Source: Prunus persica (lineage: Eukaryota; Streptophyta; Magnoliopsida; Rosales; Rosaceae). Taken from it: a stretch of 64,000 bases of DNA. Location: assembly GCF_000346465.2 (NCBI RefSeq), contig NC_034009.1, positions 11,408,229-11,472,228 of the forward strand. Reading direction: 5' to 3'. The translations under genes were made by a program, and so were the position numbers. Under the pieces are notes generated by a model. That model did not search any database, was not told the DNA's origin, and saw only the letters and a list, made by a program, of their open reading frames with translations. Numbering within the stretch: position 1 is the stretch's first letter; each line of letters opens with the position of its first letter. This document shows positions 47,731 to 58,945 of the stretch, in pieces.

Positions 47731-47851
47731 TAGGGTGGTGCAATTTATACCACATTTATTGATTATCTCTTTAATATGGGTGAGTCCCGCATTATTGGTG
47801 GGATCCACCTATATTAGAGAGGTGTTCAGTCAAAATGGTACAAATAGCATT
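47731..47851. mobile_element. Weak MITE-like foldback
   Basis: Arms GGTGCAATTTATACCA and TGGTACAAATAGCATT are imperfect complements. The core TGAGTCCCGC...GTGGGATCCACC is also partly palindromic. Confidence 0.4.
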
Positions 47852-47883
47852 ATTAATAAGTTTATTAAGATTATTTAATACAC

Positions 47884-48050
47884 TTTCAATCAACCTCGTG
47901 ATTTACACCTTAATTGCTTAGTGAGAGAAGATTGCTAGCATTTTCATTTAATGTATTCTCACAAGTTAATTTATGACATAAGGAGCATGGTTGGGAAATT
48001 AAGAGGATGGTTAAAGCAATTAAGGTGTAAATCATAAGGTTGATGAAAAG
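47884..48050. mobile_element. MITE-like foldback with ~35-bp arms
   Basis: ATCAACCTCGTGATTTACAC continues CTTAATTGCTTA on the left; the right arm, reversed, reads ATCAACCTTATGATTTACAC and on. No coding sequence. Confidence 0.65.
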
Positions 48051-49699
48051 GGATTATATAAGGGACCAAAATATGTTTAACTTTCTATGCTTAAGACAAA
48101 ATTCGAAGGAACAAAATCTCAAGAGATTAAAGGTCAGATTTCACATCTTAATCATATGTAGTTAATATTCTAACAATGTTGTAATACTAGATGAGGTGAT
48201 ATTGATATATTTTTTTATTCATTTAGGAGACGAGAGAATAATAACTGAACTCTAACTACAATCGTTAAAAGTAAGTGCTTGAATAAAATACTTGGTAATA
48301 GTACAATTTTGATTAATAGTTGAGAGCAAAAATATTACACGTGGCATCCTTAGTGCAACATTATTTATTTAAATTATGTTTTTCCTTTCATAGTTTTATT
48401 TTAATTTTATATATATTATAAATAGTTTACTTTTATTATGTCACCATTCTTCCTATTCATGTTTATCATAAATAATTATTCTTAAATATTGTTGAGTTAT
48501 TGTTTTGTGTTTTTCTATAATCTTCGCTTTTTGTAAGGTTATTCAACTTGGATGCTTCACTTAGTCATGTTCATTGTCATCTTAGTTGAACCAAAATTTG
48601 GGATCAACAACGATGTTATAACTTATATATTCATATAAAACAATAGGTGTTTTTAAAACCACATTCCCTTTTCTTTTCCTTTCCATAATACACCCCTGAA
48701 TTATATTAAAATATCAAAAAAATTTCTCTGCATCTTTTTTTGGTTGCCAAAGTTAGAAATAGAAGGGGGTTTCTTCACACACACACAAAGTAAAAAAGCT
48801 ATAAAAATTCGAACATCGGTGCCCTTTTCATTATGCTAAATTCCATATAATTTTGGTCAACAAAAACAAACATGCCTCTTCAATCTTCAATTTTCATTAC
48901 ACCTTCCTTCCTATCTCCTGCGTGTAAAACAAGAAAGAAATGATAATCAAACTCTTTGAATGATTACACCTTTTAAAAAAAAAATCATCTAACTAACCCA
49001 AATCCAAATAAAATACATAACTAATCACAAGACCTAAACAACTTTATACACAAAATTAGCCTTTTCGCATGCGCTTCCGCGCTCGCGAAACTTTTTTGTA
49101 AAAAAATTTTAAATTTGTTTTAGAATTAAAAAAGATAATGAATAGTTGTGTTCTATAAAAATAAGATCTATTATTTAAATTTTCTTTTAATTTAATTTAA
49201 TTTAAATATAAAAAAGTATAAATTTATCATATTATCTTTATTTAATTAATAATTTCAATTCTTAATGTTTATATTAATTAAAGATATTTTTTAATATTTT
49301 AAATATTTCGTCATTTTCTGGCTTTTACTATATATATATATTAACGAATAATAACAATAAGGCAACCACAAGGCAACATCCCCAAGAGTCCAAAACAAGA
49401 CATTTTTTAAATCAGACATTAACATTTCGCTTTTATGACACTCACAAGGCAACCACAAAAAAAAAAACTCGGTCCACCCACCATAACCGTGACGCCGTTA
49501 CCGATAACGGAAACCAGACAAGGGAACCTAACGACTCTGTTAAAACAGACATAGGCGGGGTCCCACTTCGGGGTGGGCCGAAAGACCTAGTCAGCTTTTC
49601 AGCCGAATGGCTTTAAAAATGAAAACGTGGCGGCCTCACGCGTCGAGTAGCGAAGGTGGGTAGGACCTTTCGCTCGCTCGTTATCTTCGTCTTTGCATG

Positions 49700-49707
49700 T
49701 ATATAAA
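49700..49707 (+). promoter_or_regulatory. TATA box of the PNRC-like gene
   Basis: TATATAAA lies 239 bp before the ATG at 49946, in a locally GC-richer stretch containing CGCGT and CCCAC motifs. It predicts transcription starting near 49730 and a purine-rich leader of about 215 bases. This is the clearest core promoter in the window. Confidence 0.55.
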
Positions 49708-49945
49708 CACCCCCTCCATTTCTCCCAACACCCACGAAACACAAGAAACGGATTTAGAGAGGGGAAATTTCCAACAGTGCGGAAAACACCAAAAAATACA
49801 ACCTCCTTCTTCTTCCCCCCCATGTGAGGTAGAAGAAGAGGCCAAAAAGAAAAAAAAAAAAGAAAAAAGAAAAAAAAAACTAGCTTTTTTCTCTTTCGTT
49901 TTTTCAATTTCTAGGGGATTTTTGTTTTTTTGATTTTTAGTTATT

Positions 49946-50491
49946 ATGGGGACAGAGATATTGAGGCCTCAGGATTGTCTGATCGAACGGATCAGAGTCC
50001 CTCCGGCGTCGTTTGTGCGCCGGAAGAGTTACTATGGCAACCCCGTACCTAACCAGAATTACGTTTCTAACCCTAGACCTAGAAAACAGGTGGTGCGCTC
50101 CGACCCGAGGAGGATCCACATGCAGCCGGCGGTGGTCTCCAAGAGATCCAGCTCCGAAGACCTTCGCGGCTTCAAGATGGAGAAAGTCACGATCTTGAGG
50201 CGTGGTGAGTCGCTGGATTCGAAGACGAAAGGAAATAAGGGTGGATTGGTCGTGACCGGGACCGAGAGGTTGGGACCCGACCCAGAAATGGTGCCGAAGC
50301 AGGTGCGGATCGTGGATCTGAAGCCTCCGGTGGAGGGAAAGACCGACATGTACGCCGGATCGGCGTTCGCGGTGTCGCCGGAGCCGAGTGCGCTCCCGCT
50401 GCCGTCGTTTTCGAAGAAGAAGCAGGTATCGAAGATCGTCGACGGTGACTCGGCGACTCGAGACCTGCGGCGGTTGCTCCGGTTGGATTGA
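49946..50491 (+). CDS. Basic conserved plant protein with a PNRC-like short motif
   Basis: A single uninterrupted exon of 181 codons. The start is the first ATG after a TATA-type promoter 246 bp upstream and a purine-rich leader. The protein is rich in Arg, Lys, Pro and Ser, with no signal peptide or membrane span. Near residues 130-155 it has YAGSAFAVSPEPSALPLPSF followed by a Lys cluster, and it ends in RDLRRLLRLD. The SPEPxxLPxPxF pattern resembles the SH3-like/EVH1-binding motif of PNRC proteins, which in animals bridge the decapping enzyme DCP1 and UPF1. The extension of that role to this plant protein is inference. GC content is much higher than in the flanks, as expected for an exon. 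The identity of the conserved family is uncertain beyond the motif. Confidence 0.8.
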   Translation: MGTEILRPQDCLIERIRVPPASFVRRKSYYGNPVPNQNYVSNPRPRKQVVRSDPRRIHMQPAVVSKRSSSEDLRGFKMEKVTILRRGESLDSKTKGNKGGLVVTGTERLGPDPEMVPKQVRIVDLKPPVEGKTDMYAGSAFAVSPEPSALPLPSFSKKKQVSKIVDGDSATRDLRRLLRLD

Positions 50492-51277
50492 AAAGAGAAG
50501 ATCCGGATCCCGAGGACCCGAAGAAGGCCCCGACTGGATCTGGATCCGAAAACGGTTCTGTCCTTTGTCGTCTCAGTTTTCGAGGTAGGATCTGTCCGTG
50601 ATTTTTTTAAACGGCGGTGGATCTTGAAATCTGGAAGACGACGGGGGCGAATTAGTAATTTATCTAAAGTTTGTCACTTGGTTGGTGTAGCTAATCTTAT
50701 CAGGTTGTTATGGGAAATATTGTGGGGTTGTTAATGAAGAATTATGTGGTATATTGGTAAATTTAAAGTTAGGATGGGGTGGAAAAGGGGAGATGGAAGA
50801 AGAAAAAAAAGTGTGAAATGGGGGGTTGATTTGTTATATTTGGGAATTGGGATGGTTTGGTTATTTAGTGAGTTTGATGTGATTTGTAGGTTGGGCTGTA
50901 AAATGTTGAATGTTTTTCTGCTCTGTTGGGAATTTGTCAGTGGGTTTTATGTATAATGTATTGTAAAGAAAGATAAAATTTGGGCAGAAGAAGAATTCTT
51001 AATTTTATCTTTTCATTTTAAACTTGTGTTTTTCCCATTTTTTTTTTGGCTCTGCTACTTCTTTGAGTTCCTCTCAAAACAGATCAGAAACCCAAAATCC
51101 CAAACATAAAGATCATATTTTAAAGAAGTCAAGGGAGATCATTAAAGCAAAGTCACAGATTCACTGTTTGTGTCTTTTGTATTTTTATAGTCTAAATTAG
51201 TTTATGTGAATTAATCTAATCTACGACGAGAGAGATCCGAACTTCCGAACTTGGGTCTTAGGGTACAGACTCGTACT

Positions 51278-51353
51278 CACTGCTCTTCTCGATTGGTCTA
51301 GTCCACATCTGCTCTCACTGCTCTTCTCGATTGGTCTAATCCACATCTGCTCT
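51278..51353. repeat. Two tandem 38-bp units downstream of TOP1
   Basis: Two copies of a unit starting CACTGCTCTTCTCGATTGGT, differing at one base (TCTAG/TCTAA). They lie past the 3' end of TOP1. Confidence 0.95.
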
Positions 51354-51474
51354 GCAATAGACTCTTAAATGAAATAGATTGAATTGTATAAGCAAGCATC
51401 CTCTCTTGTTTTTGAAGTGTACATATGTGAAAAGAAGGAAAATTGGTGGCCATGTGAGCAACATCTCCCAAATA

Positions 51475-54400
51475 TCAGAATCTGAAGTCAAAGTCCACAT
51501 CCATTGCCCAGGCAAACTTTTCCAGGAGGGATTTGTTGAATATCTGTGCCAATGGAAAATGGTCAAGCATATAGCATACACTAGCTCATACAAACCAAAC
51601 CAATTAGCAAATCTTTTAACAAACCTACCTTCTCAAGTGGAACTTCATGTCGCTTGCACCATGCAACAGTGATTCTGGGGTCAAGATAGTTGGTCTTGGA
51701 CGTTCCTAATGCCACTGTTTTCAGATCCTCTTTGGTTCTCATGTCCGCTTCCATTTTTTCAACTTTTTCTGTCGTATTAGCTATCTTCTTCTCCAACCTG
51801 TGTCAATCGAAAAATACCATGAAAGGCCATATCCAGACATGATGAACACTAATCAGACAAATGAAGTAAACTTACGCTTCCGGGGTCAAATTTCTCTTTC
51901 GCTTCCCATTGGCATCTTCCAGCGGAGGCTTTCCCTTTCTGGCCCTGTCCAAATCTGTTTTCAGCTCTTTCAGGGTGCCCTACAACCCCGAAAAAGAGAA
52001 TGAGTTCCAGACCAAGAAATAGGCATGCATTTCAATACCATGAGTTTATAAACCTACTCAGATTAGGTGATTACCTTAAGGCCACCAATCTTCTCCATTA
52101 ACTTAGACATCTGTGCACCATGAGACTTTGAGACAGTACGTTGATGATTACAAATGATGGCAACCTGCAACGAATGCCGAAAATCGTAGATTGCACTGAG
52201 TCGAAAGGAGCATTGCTATAAACTTAGTACAAATTCTCAAGGGATTGACTGCTATACCTCTTTGTTTGCGTGCTGATAAACAACAAGTTTCTCTGAAACA
52301 TCTCCCTCTCTGGTTTCCTTGTTCAACTGCCGTCAGGCCAAGAAAAAAAATAAGGAAAAAAAAATCATCATAAAAGGAAATTGAAACAGGGAGAGGGGCA
52401 GGAGATTAACTTACTATGTTATCCAATGTGATCGATGCATTGTAGGTACGGAAAACTTTGGCTGTAAGGCCAGGCATCAGTTCTTTCAGATGAGCATTCA
52501 ATTTACTGGTATCCAACTTGTCAAACAGATCATCATTGCCACGCTTCCCTGAAGCGAATAGAAAAAAGAACAAAGTCGAACACATTCATTAGCTTCAATG
52601 ACCAGAAAAAGAAGAAGGAAATAGGCTGAAATTATAAAGCCACCAACTCACCAGCCTGGAACTGTATGATTGCTTTGTAAACAGGAACCTCAACTTCAAC
52701 AGTATTTTCATATCTGATTGAATCTTTACCAAGGAAGTTGAACTGAGATTATAAACAACAGAGTTGACTGGTTATTTACTGGTGATAAATACATTGGCAG
52801 ACTACCTGCAATGACTTCAAAAAATTTCTATAACAGCAGCAAGGCATTACCTCCAAGGAGTTGGGGGCAATTGCTTTTACATTCTCTACTTTTAAAGTGC
52901 AGCAACCAACAGTATCGGCTTCATCATCCTCCTGTAGTAGATCGATCAATAAAAAACAATCATAAGGAGTCCTGTCCACTTCTTTGTGGACAAATGGTTT
53001 AAAACTTTGAATTGCATGCTTGCTCTACCTTCTCATTGCCGGCCCTGAGAGCAAGTTTATCGATGAGATAGGTAGCAACTGCTATCTGCCGCTTTGCGCC
53101 ATCTTTACTTGTAAAATCCTTAGTGTATGCAGCCCTGATGTTTCCTATGTAGTCCTGCACTCAAAATAGCAGGGTTTTCATCAATATGATGGCAAGCATC
53201 TTCTATGTTATCCGAAAAAACTACTATCTTCAAAAGTTTAAGGGCATGTTCCCATCTAAAACACCTTCAGCATCCTTGCTTTCTCATATTTCTCCTTGTC
53301 ACTTTGCCCCTTCAAGGAACTACTAGGTGACAGAAACACGTATTTGAATAACTTTTGGTTGATTGGATCGTTCCAGAAGGCTAACCATGTAACCATATTG
53401 TCATGCCTTACTTCTTTCCAGCTGCATAGATCAAATGTATTGATTTAAACTCCAAATCAGTTAATGAAAAGCAAAAACTATCATAATTAACTTTGGAAGT
53501 AAATGAGTTCTGTTGTTTTAACAAAACCTTTCACCAGGGATGGGACATTCTGGAATCGGGGCATCCTTTCCTATATTGATCGTAACATCGCTTGGACGAA
53601 TCCGCCTTTTCAGCTTTCCCAACTGATACCATATATAACAAGAATTAACGGCAACATATGCAAAGAAAACTCAGAATCAGTGTAAACACTTCAACAGATA
53701 GCCACCACATATCAAACTATCTCATCATCGACAAAACTGAAATCTGTGTCACGGAGAAAAAAGAAATATCAAACAACCTTTGGATGCTCCCCACGGCCTC
53801 GGAATAATCCAGGTGGTTCAACTCTGAAGTTTCCAACCTGTGTTAAGATTGAAACCAGAAATCACGAGGCAAACTACTTATTTAATGATAAAATGCAAAG
53901 AACAGAGCTAAGCTACTATTATTCAACAACATATTAATTGACATAGCAGATCTGCCATCAGAAAAGCACCATAAGTTTTGTAGATATATTGCAGATGGGC
54001 TAACCAGATTGCAGACTAGGTTACAGGGGAAAAAGCAATCAAAAAGCTAGTGATAACCTTCTCTTTTACACCATCAACAATAGCCCACATATACTTCTCC
54101 TCTTGTTTCAGTTTCTCTTCCTGCAAGGCCTTTTTGTCCTGCATCAACACAAACTCCTTAAGAATTTTGGAACAAGAAGGAGGTACAAGGAAAACCAATG
54201 AATTCGAGCTAGCTACCAACTTACTTCCTTACTCAGCTGTTTCTTTTTCTCCTTTTCATTCTGATACCAGTCATATATTGGGGTAAAATCACAAGCATCC
54301 AATTTCTGAATTACATGCCTCTTCCCAAGCAACTTTTGCCAATCATTCCAGAAATTGTTTCTGAATGTTTTTTTCTGCACATATTCTGTGTCCTTCATCA

Positions 54401-55229
54401 CGGCATACATCGTCGCAACCTGCACTTATAAACTTAAATCATCAAGGAATTATAATATACACAAAGCAAGAAATATATATAGATCATCGAGAGAGTGAGA
54501 GACAGAGACCTCCTCTTGTTCAGGAGTTAAGTTGACTGGCTCCCCATTGTAGAGCATCTTCACCCCATGAGGCTTGTATGGAGGTGGGAAGATGACTCCA
54601 TTGTGAACTAAACTAGCCCATTTTTCCTGCCCATCATTAGAACTTGGCGCCACGTTTGTCGATTTAGAATACTTTGAAAAATTCGAACCTTTTTTGCTCT
54701 TCTTGATCGTTTTCTTGATTGAAGATGAACCCACTTTTGTTACCTTTTTTTGCTTTGTCAATGCCACAGATGATTTATTATCTGACCTGACTTTCTTAGC
54801 TCGATCGGCAATTGTAATGAAGTCATCATCCTCCTCTTCCTTTGCTTCTTTTTTGGCTGACACCTGCTTGTTCTTTGCAGAAGTAGAAGAATCCGAAACT
54901 TTTGGCCTTTTAACTGAAGACTGCTCAGAGACATTGGCCTCATCTAGAGGCCTCTTACCAGAGACCAGAGAAGAAGTTTTCTTCTGAGGTTTCGGCTTCA
55001 TTCGAACCCTTGATGACAAAGGTTTGTCATCCTCTTCGGAATCAATAGAAGTCTTACTTTCTTCTTCAACAGCGGCAGGCTTAATCTGTTCTGATAGCTG
55101 TTCTGACTGACCCTCTAATGAAGCTGATGCTTTTGAATTGGATACTGATGAGGTCCTGGCAGATGAAGTTGAAGCTTCTGGGCTTGATAATGGAGATTTT
55201 ACTGGTGATGATTTGGTTGATGGAACCAT
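51475..55229 (-). CDS. TOP1: Nuclear DNA topoisomerase I (type IB)
   Basis: Fifteen exons on the complement join in frame to 746 residues: 54510-55229, 54225-54419, 54058-54138, 53778-53837, 53528-53622, 53265-53421, 53029-53154, 52851-52931, 52652-52742, 52415-52548, 52258-52326, 52075-52164, 51876-51979, 51629-51797, 51475-51543. It relaxes supercoils through a 3'-phosphotyrosine intermediate. Residues 1-200 are a Lys/Ser/acidic nuclear tail; the core starts at [20 protein letters not shown]. Catalytic residues are seen: Arg473 (ALRAGNEK), Arg569 (KVFRTYNAS), His610 (ICNHQR) and Tyr705 (SKTNYLDPR). A Lys-rich linker precedes the tyrosine. The protein is shorter than Arabidopsis TOP1 (about 916) because of the N-terminal tail; the first exon has in-frame codons upstream, so an extra 5' coding exon is possible and the start is provisional. 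Confidence 0.92.
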
Positions 55230-55332
55230 CTTACCCTTTTGCAACACTTGAGTTTGGACCTTGTGTATTTAGATGCATGCAATCCTTGTTGTCTTCTCTA
55301 TAAGTTTTCTTTATATTATCAAAAATTCAATT

Positions 55333-55366
<34 letters not shown>

Positions 55367-57223
55367 AGAGAGAGCTGCGTAGATAACGAGATCAGATAAA
55401 TGTTGCAGGGATTGTAACCCTAAATTTCCAAACACCATAATCGTAAGAGAATCAGAGAGGATATCATAAGCATATGATGGAATGCACAGAGATCAAACCC
55501 TAATGGGGCAAAAGCAAAAGAAAGAGTCTTAAGGAAAGGCGTACTTGTTCGTCAAGGAATAAATTGAACTTGCAGCTTCTGATCTCTAAAGTTCAGCACA
55601 AATATGAAAGTAGGGTGTGAATATTGAACAAGGATAAAAGACAGCATTAACAATTTATCAAATTAAAACCGTTACTTAAAACACACATACAACAACAGGA
55701 AACATAAATTACATGTTCTCCTACTTTCTGAAAAAAAGGAAAAAAAAAAAAATGGTTTCCTATTTTTAAGGGAGTTCCATGTTTACTTTTTAAAAATAAT
55801 TAAAAAGAAAAAATGGTAAAGCAGGAAACTCAAATAGAAATTGATCAATATATGTAAAGAAAAGTGCAACGGGGTTTTGTCTTGAGACTATTAGTCTGCA
55901 AGTTAAGGACCTTTTCATTGGACTAGACCCGGTTGAAAAAAAACGATAAAACAATTATAGTAACTAACTGACAAAAATTAGAGCAAGTTAGGATCGGGCC
56001 ATAGAGCCTAGGTAACGGTTTTTAGGTTAGGTTGGGCTTATGTTTACAAACCTACTTGTAAAATACAAATTCTATTATTTCAAATTTATCTATGATATAA
56101 GTCAAAGAGTCACAAATGGTCCGTGCGATTTGAGGAAACTGTAACTTTAAGTATTGTGGTTTGAATTTTGTTGATTTTACTTATGTTGTTTACTTTCGTT
56201 ACTGATTTAAGAGAAATATTCCATTTCCGCCAATTTGTATAACTTGGGTGACTTGTAGTCCGTGCAACCAACTCCCGCATCATGCATCAACAGACCTAAT
56301 GTGCAACCACGCATTAAGCTCATCACATGAATATGTCATATTAGAATCAGAGTATGCAAACCCCAAAATTAATTGACCATTAATAAAGAGGCTCAATATA
56401 TTGTTATGTGAGGCTTAGAATTCTAGACATGAGATTCTCTGCTCTCAAAACAAAGGATACACATAGCCCAAATTAGTCTAAAAGCATCCACAATCATACT
56501 CTCTATTTTTTAGTTAAATTTTAGCTAACAACATATAAAAGTTATTTTAGGAGCTCTCTATAAAATTTAAACTTCAATCATGCTCTCTAGTTTAGGGAGT
56601 CATAAATGCTACAACTCTTTTTTGATTGGTCCATCTCTATTAAAAAATAAAATAAAAAATAGTTAGCATTAAATAAAGTAGCATTAAATTATAGGAAGCC
56701 ACTAGGAAACCTTTCTCTCTCCTCAGATTTAGGAGCTCCTAGAGGTCTCTCTATTTTAGGAGGTGGATAGGGAGCATGGTTGGAGTTGTATTTTTACAAT
56801 TCCTCCCTAAAATTTGTCTAAAGAGGTGGTTTAGAGAGCTCATTATGAATGCTCTAAGTAGCTTAAGTAAACATCAGCAACAGTAGCCCATTTGATTAGT
56901 CTAAGTGACATCACTTGATAATAATTGAGAGAAATGTACCAAATTTAGCAACTCCCTTATGGGCCTAAAGTTCATGCAAACAAAAAAGTTGGTAATTTTA
57001 ACCGAATTTAATTTTGGCTTCCTGCTTACTCCAAAACCCATAAATTTGCATTTTGCTAGTCTAATAACAACATTAGTCGAGCATTACTTCATGCACTGCC
57101 CAAAAAGGAGAAAATATATGAAATTAAATCATCACTGAAATTAGTAAAGTTCTAACACAAGGAGAGAAGCTCATTTATATGTTAGTATTCGTAGTCAATC
57201 ACATATGATCATTTATTTTGAGC
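55230..57223. other. Intergenic between TOP1 and the CACTA elements
   Basis: Holds the TOP1 promoter/leader (an AT microsatellite at 55336-55363 lies about 110 bp before the ATG). The rest is AT-rich sequence without recognisable genes. No CACTA terminus was seen. Confidence 0.55.
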
Positions 57224-57523
57224 TTATTTACTGTAGTGCCTCCTGAATTGTTTCAACAAAATTTCCCTCTTTGCTTTGACAGCCTCCAAAACCGTTTCCT
57301 TTGCCCTAGCCTCAATCCTTTTGGTTTCTTCTCTCACTGCCTCCATAACACTTTCCATCAATTTGTCAGCAAATTTTACTCTCTGCTGTCTCGGCAAATT
57401 GAAGAATTGAGTTGGGGAAACCCCAGTTCCAACACCTTTGACTCTCCCACTATGCTCAAGGGTTCCCAAAGCCAAGGTCAAAATATCGTTGCTCCTAGAG
57501 ACAGTCAGAGTGCCCTCGGAAAC
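57224..57523 (-). CDS. 3' exon of the second CACTA gene (Transposase_24 / TnpA-like C-terminus)
   Basis: The frame runs TLTVSRSNDILTLALGTLEH, then GVGTGVSPTQFFNLPRQQR, and ends in an acidic/basic helix with ETKRIEARAKETVLEAVKAK before the stop at 57224. This GVSPTQFFN...R block is characteristic of the C-terminus of plant CACTA second-ORF proteins. It is separated from the exon at 58440 by a 0.9-kb stretch made of a GA microsatellite and two tandem 190-bp units, presumably an intron. The two exons do not join perfectly by phase at the obvious sites, so the gene may be damaged. Confidence 0.65.
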   Translation of the reverse strand, partial: VSEGTLTVSRSNDILTLALGTLEHSGRVKGVGTGVSPTQFFNLPRQQRVKFADKLMESVMEAVREETKRIEARAKETVLEAVKAKREILLKQFRRHYSK

Positions 57524-57545
57524 TTGTTTTTTTTAAAAATCATTC

Positions 57546-57597
<52 letters not shown>

Positions 57598-57862
57598 TTA
57601 GTGAGTGAACAGATTGTAAAATAGATAAAATAAACAACTAAATAAAAAATATTAACCGACGTGGTAAATCAGTAAAGACGACGAGTTATCTAAAAAACTG
57701 ACGCAGTAATTCATTTTACAGGTTGGTAATAAATTACCGTCGTTGTGTATGTATTCTAAAGCGGTGTATGAAAAAACCGTCGTATAATTGACATCCAGAG
57801 AAAAAAAATCTTAACAAAAATATTTATGGATTTTCAGAAATAGTGTACAAATCAATTGCACA

Positions 57863-57989
<127 letters not shown>

Positions 57990-58010
57990 TGTGTGTGTGT
58001 GCGCGCGCGT

Positions 58011-58387
58011 GAATATGAAGAAAGTTTAAAACTTTAATTTAAAATGTCTAACACAGAAATATAAATTGTCGTGCTAATTCAATACAGACGTCGGTTTTCA
58101 AAAAATACTAACGTCATATCAATTTTAAAACGGCGGTAAATAAAAATCGTCGTAGTGTTTCATGTCTAACGACGGTTACTAAAACGAATGCCGTCTAAAT
58201 GAATAAGAAGAAAGTTTAAAACTTTAATTTAAAACGTTAACTCAGAAATATAATTGTAGTGGTAATTCAATACAGACGTCGGTTTCATAAAAATACTTAC
58301 ATTATATCATTTTTAAACAGCGGTAAATAAAAACCGTCGTGGTGTTTCATGTCTAACGACGGTTACTAAAACGAACGACGTCTAAAT
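58011..58387. repeat. Two tandem ~190-bp CACTA sub-terminal units
   Basis: 58011-58200 and 58201-58387 are diverged copies of one unit. Each runs from GAAGAAAGTTTAAAACTTTA through a GACGTCGGTTT motif, a CGGTAAATAAAAA motif and TGTCTAACGACGGTTACT to a final CGTCTAAAT. Confidence 0.85.
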
Positions 58388-58439
58388 GAAAAATAAAACC
58401 TCTGTTTTACAAATTTAGAAAAGAGTCAGTGAGACTTAC

Positions 58440-58918
58440 GATTAATTTTGCCTTCTCTGCAACCTTTGGATTAAGGATGCTTCCCTGTTTATCTTCTCTT
58501 GCCTTCTTCCATAGTAGAGAACAATCGATTTCTTCATCGGGCATGGTTTCTTCCAATTGGTCCTCCAAACCAACATACCCTTTTCTAGACAACTTATGAA
58601 TGTACTCACATTTTTCCCTTCTCTGTGACTGCTCAGAATGCACAGCCTCAAAATCTAGGGATAACCTTGAAGCTACACAAGCCTCCCATTGCAATTTCTC
58701 TATGAAGTTAAAAAAGTGATGGGGTTCTTTTAACTTCTCCTTCTCATTTGCAAATGGAAGGATAAACAGCCTAGTTAAGGTAGACTTGAAATCCTTCCAT
58801 TTTTTGGCTGCAGATGACATCACCATCTTCTTGCCCCATTCCCCAATAATATAAGCCATTTCTCTGCCAAACAACGATCGATCGCCTGACCATTGCGAAG
58901 ATGTTTTTGATGCGAGTC
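58440..58918 (-). CDS. Exon of the second CACTA gene (Transposase_24 / TnpA-like)
   Basis: An open frame reads QWSGDRSLFGREMAYIIGEW, then an AKKWKDFKSTLTRLF block, FNFIEKLQWEACVASRLSLD, and SRKGYVGLEDQLEE, the pattern of plant Ptta/En-Spm second-ORF proteins (PF03004-like), which bind sub-terminal repeats. It ends at a GT donor at 58439. Upstream the frame hits a stop about 30 bases before the CACTA terminus at 58946, so the rest of the 5' part of the gene is missing here. The gene lies outside the inner CACTA element and looks interrupted by it. Confidence in family is good; exact exon limits are provisional. Confidence 0.7.
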
Positions 58919-58945
58919 ATACTCTTACAGATCACACTCTCTAGA

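Larger units (their letters stand above)
44244..49699. other. 5.4-kb intergenic stretch
   Basis: AT-rich, with a local duplication, a SINE-like fragment and two foldbacks. Short open frames, such as 45600-45821, have no recognisable product. From 49450 the sequence becomes GC-richer towards the promoter of the PNRC-like gene. Confidence 0.6.
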
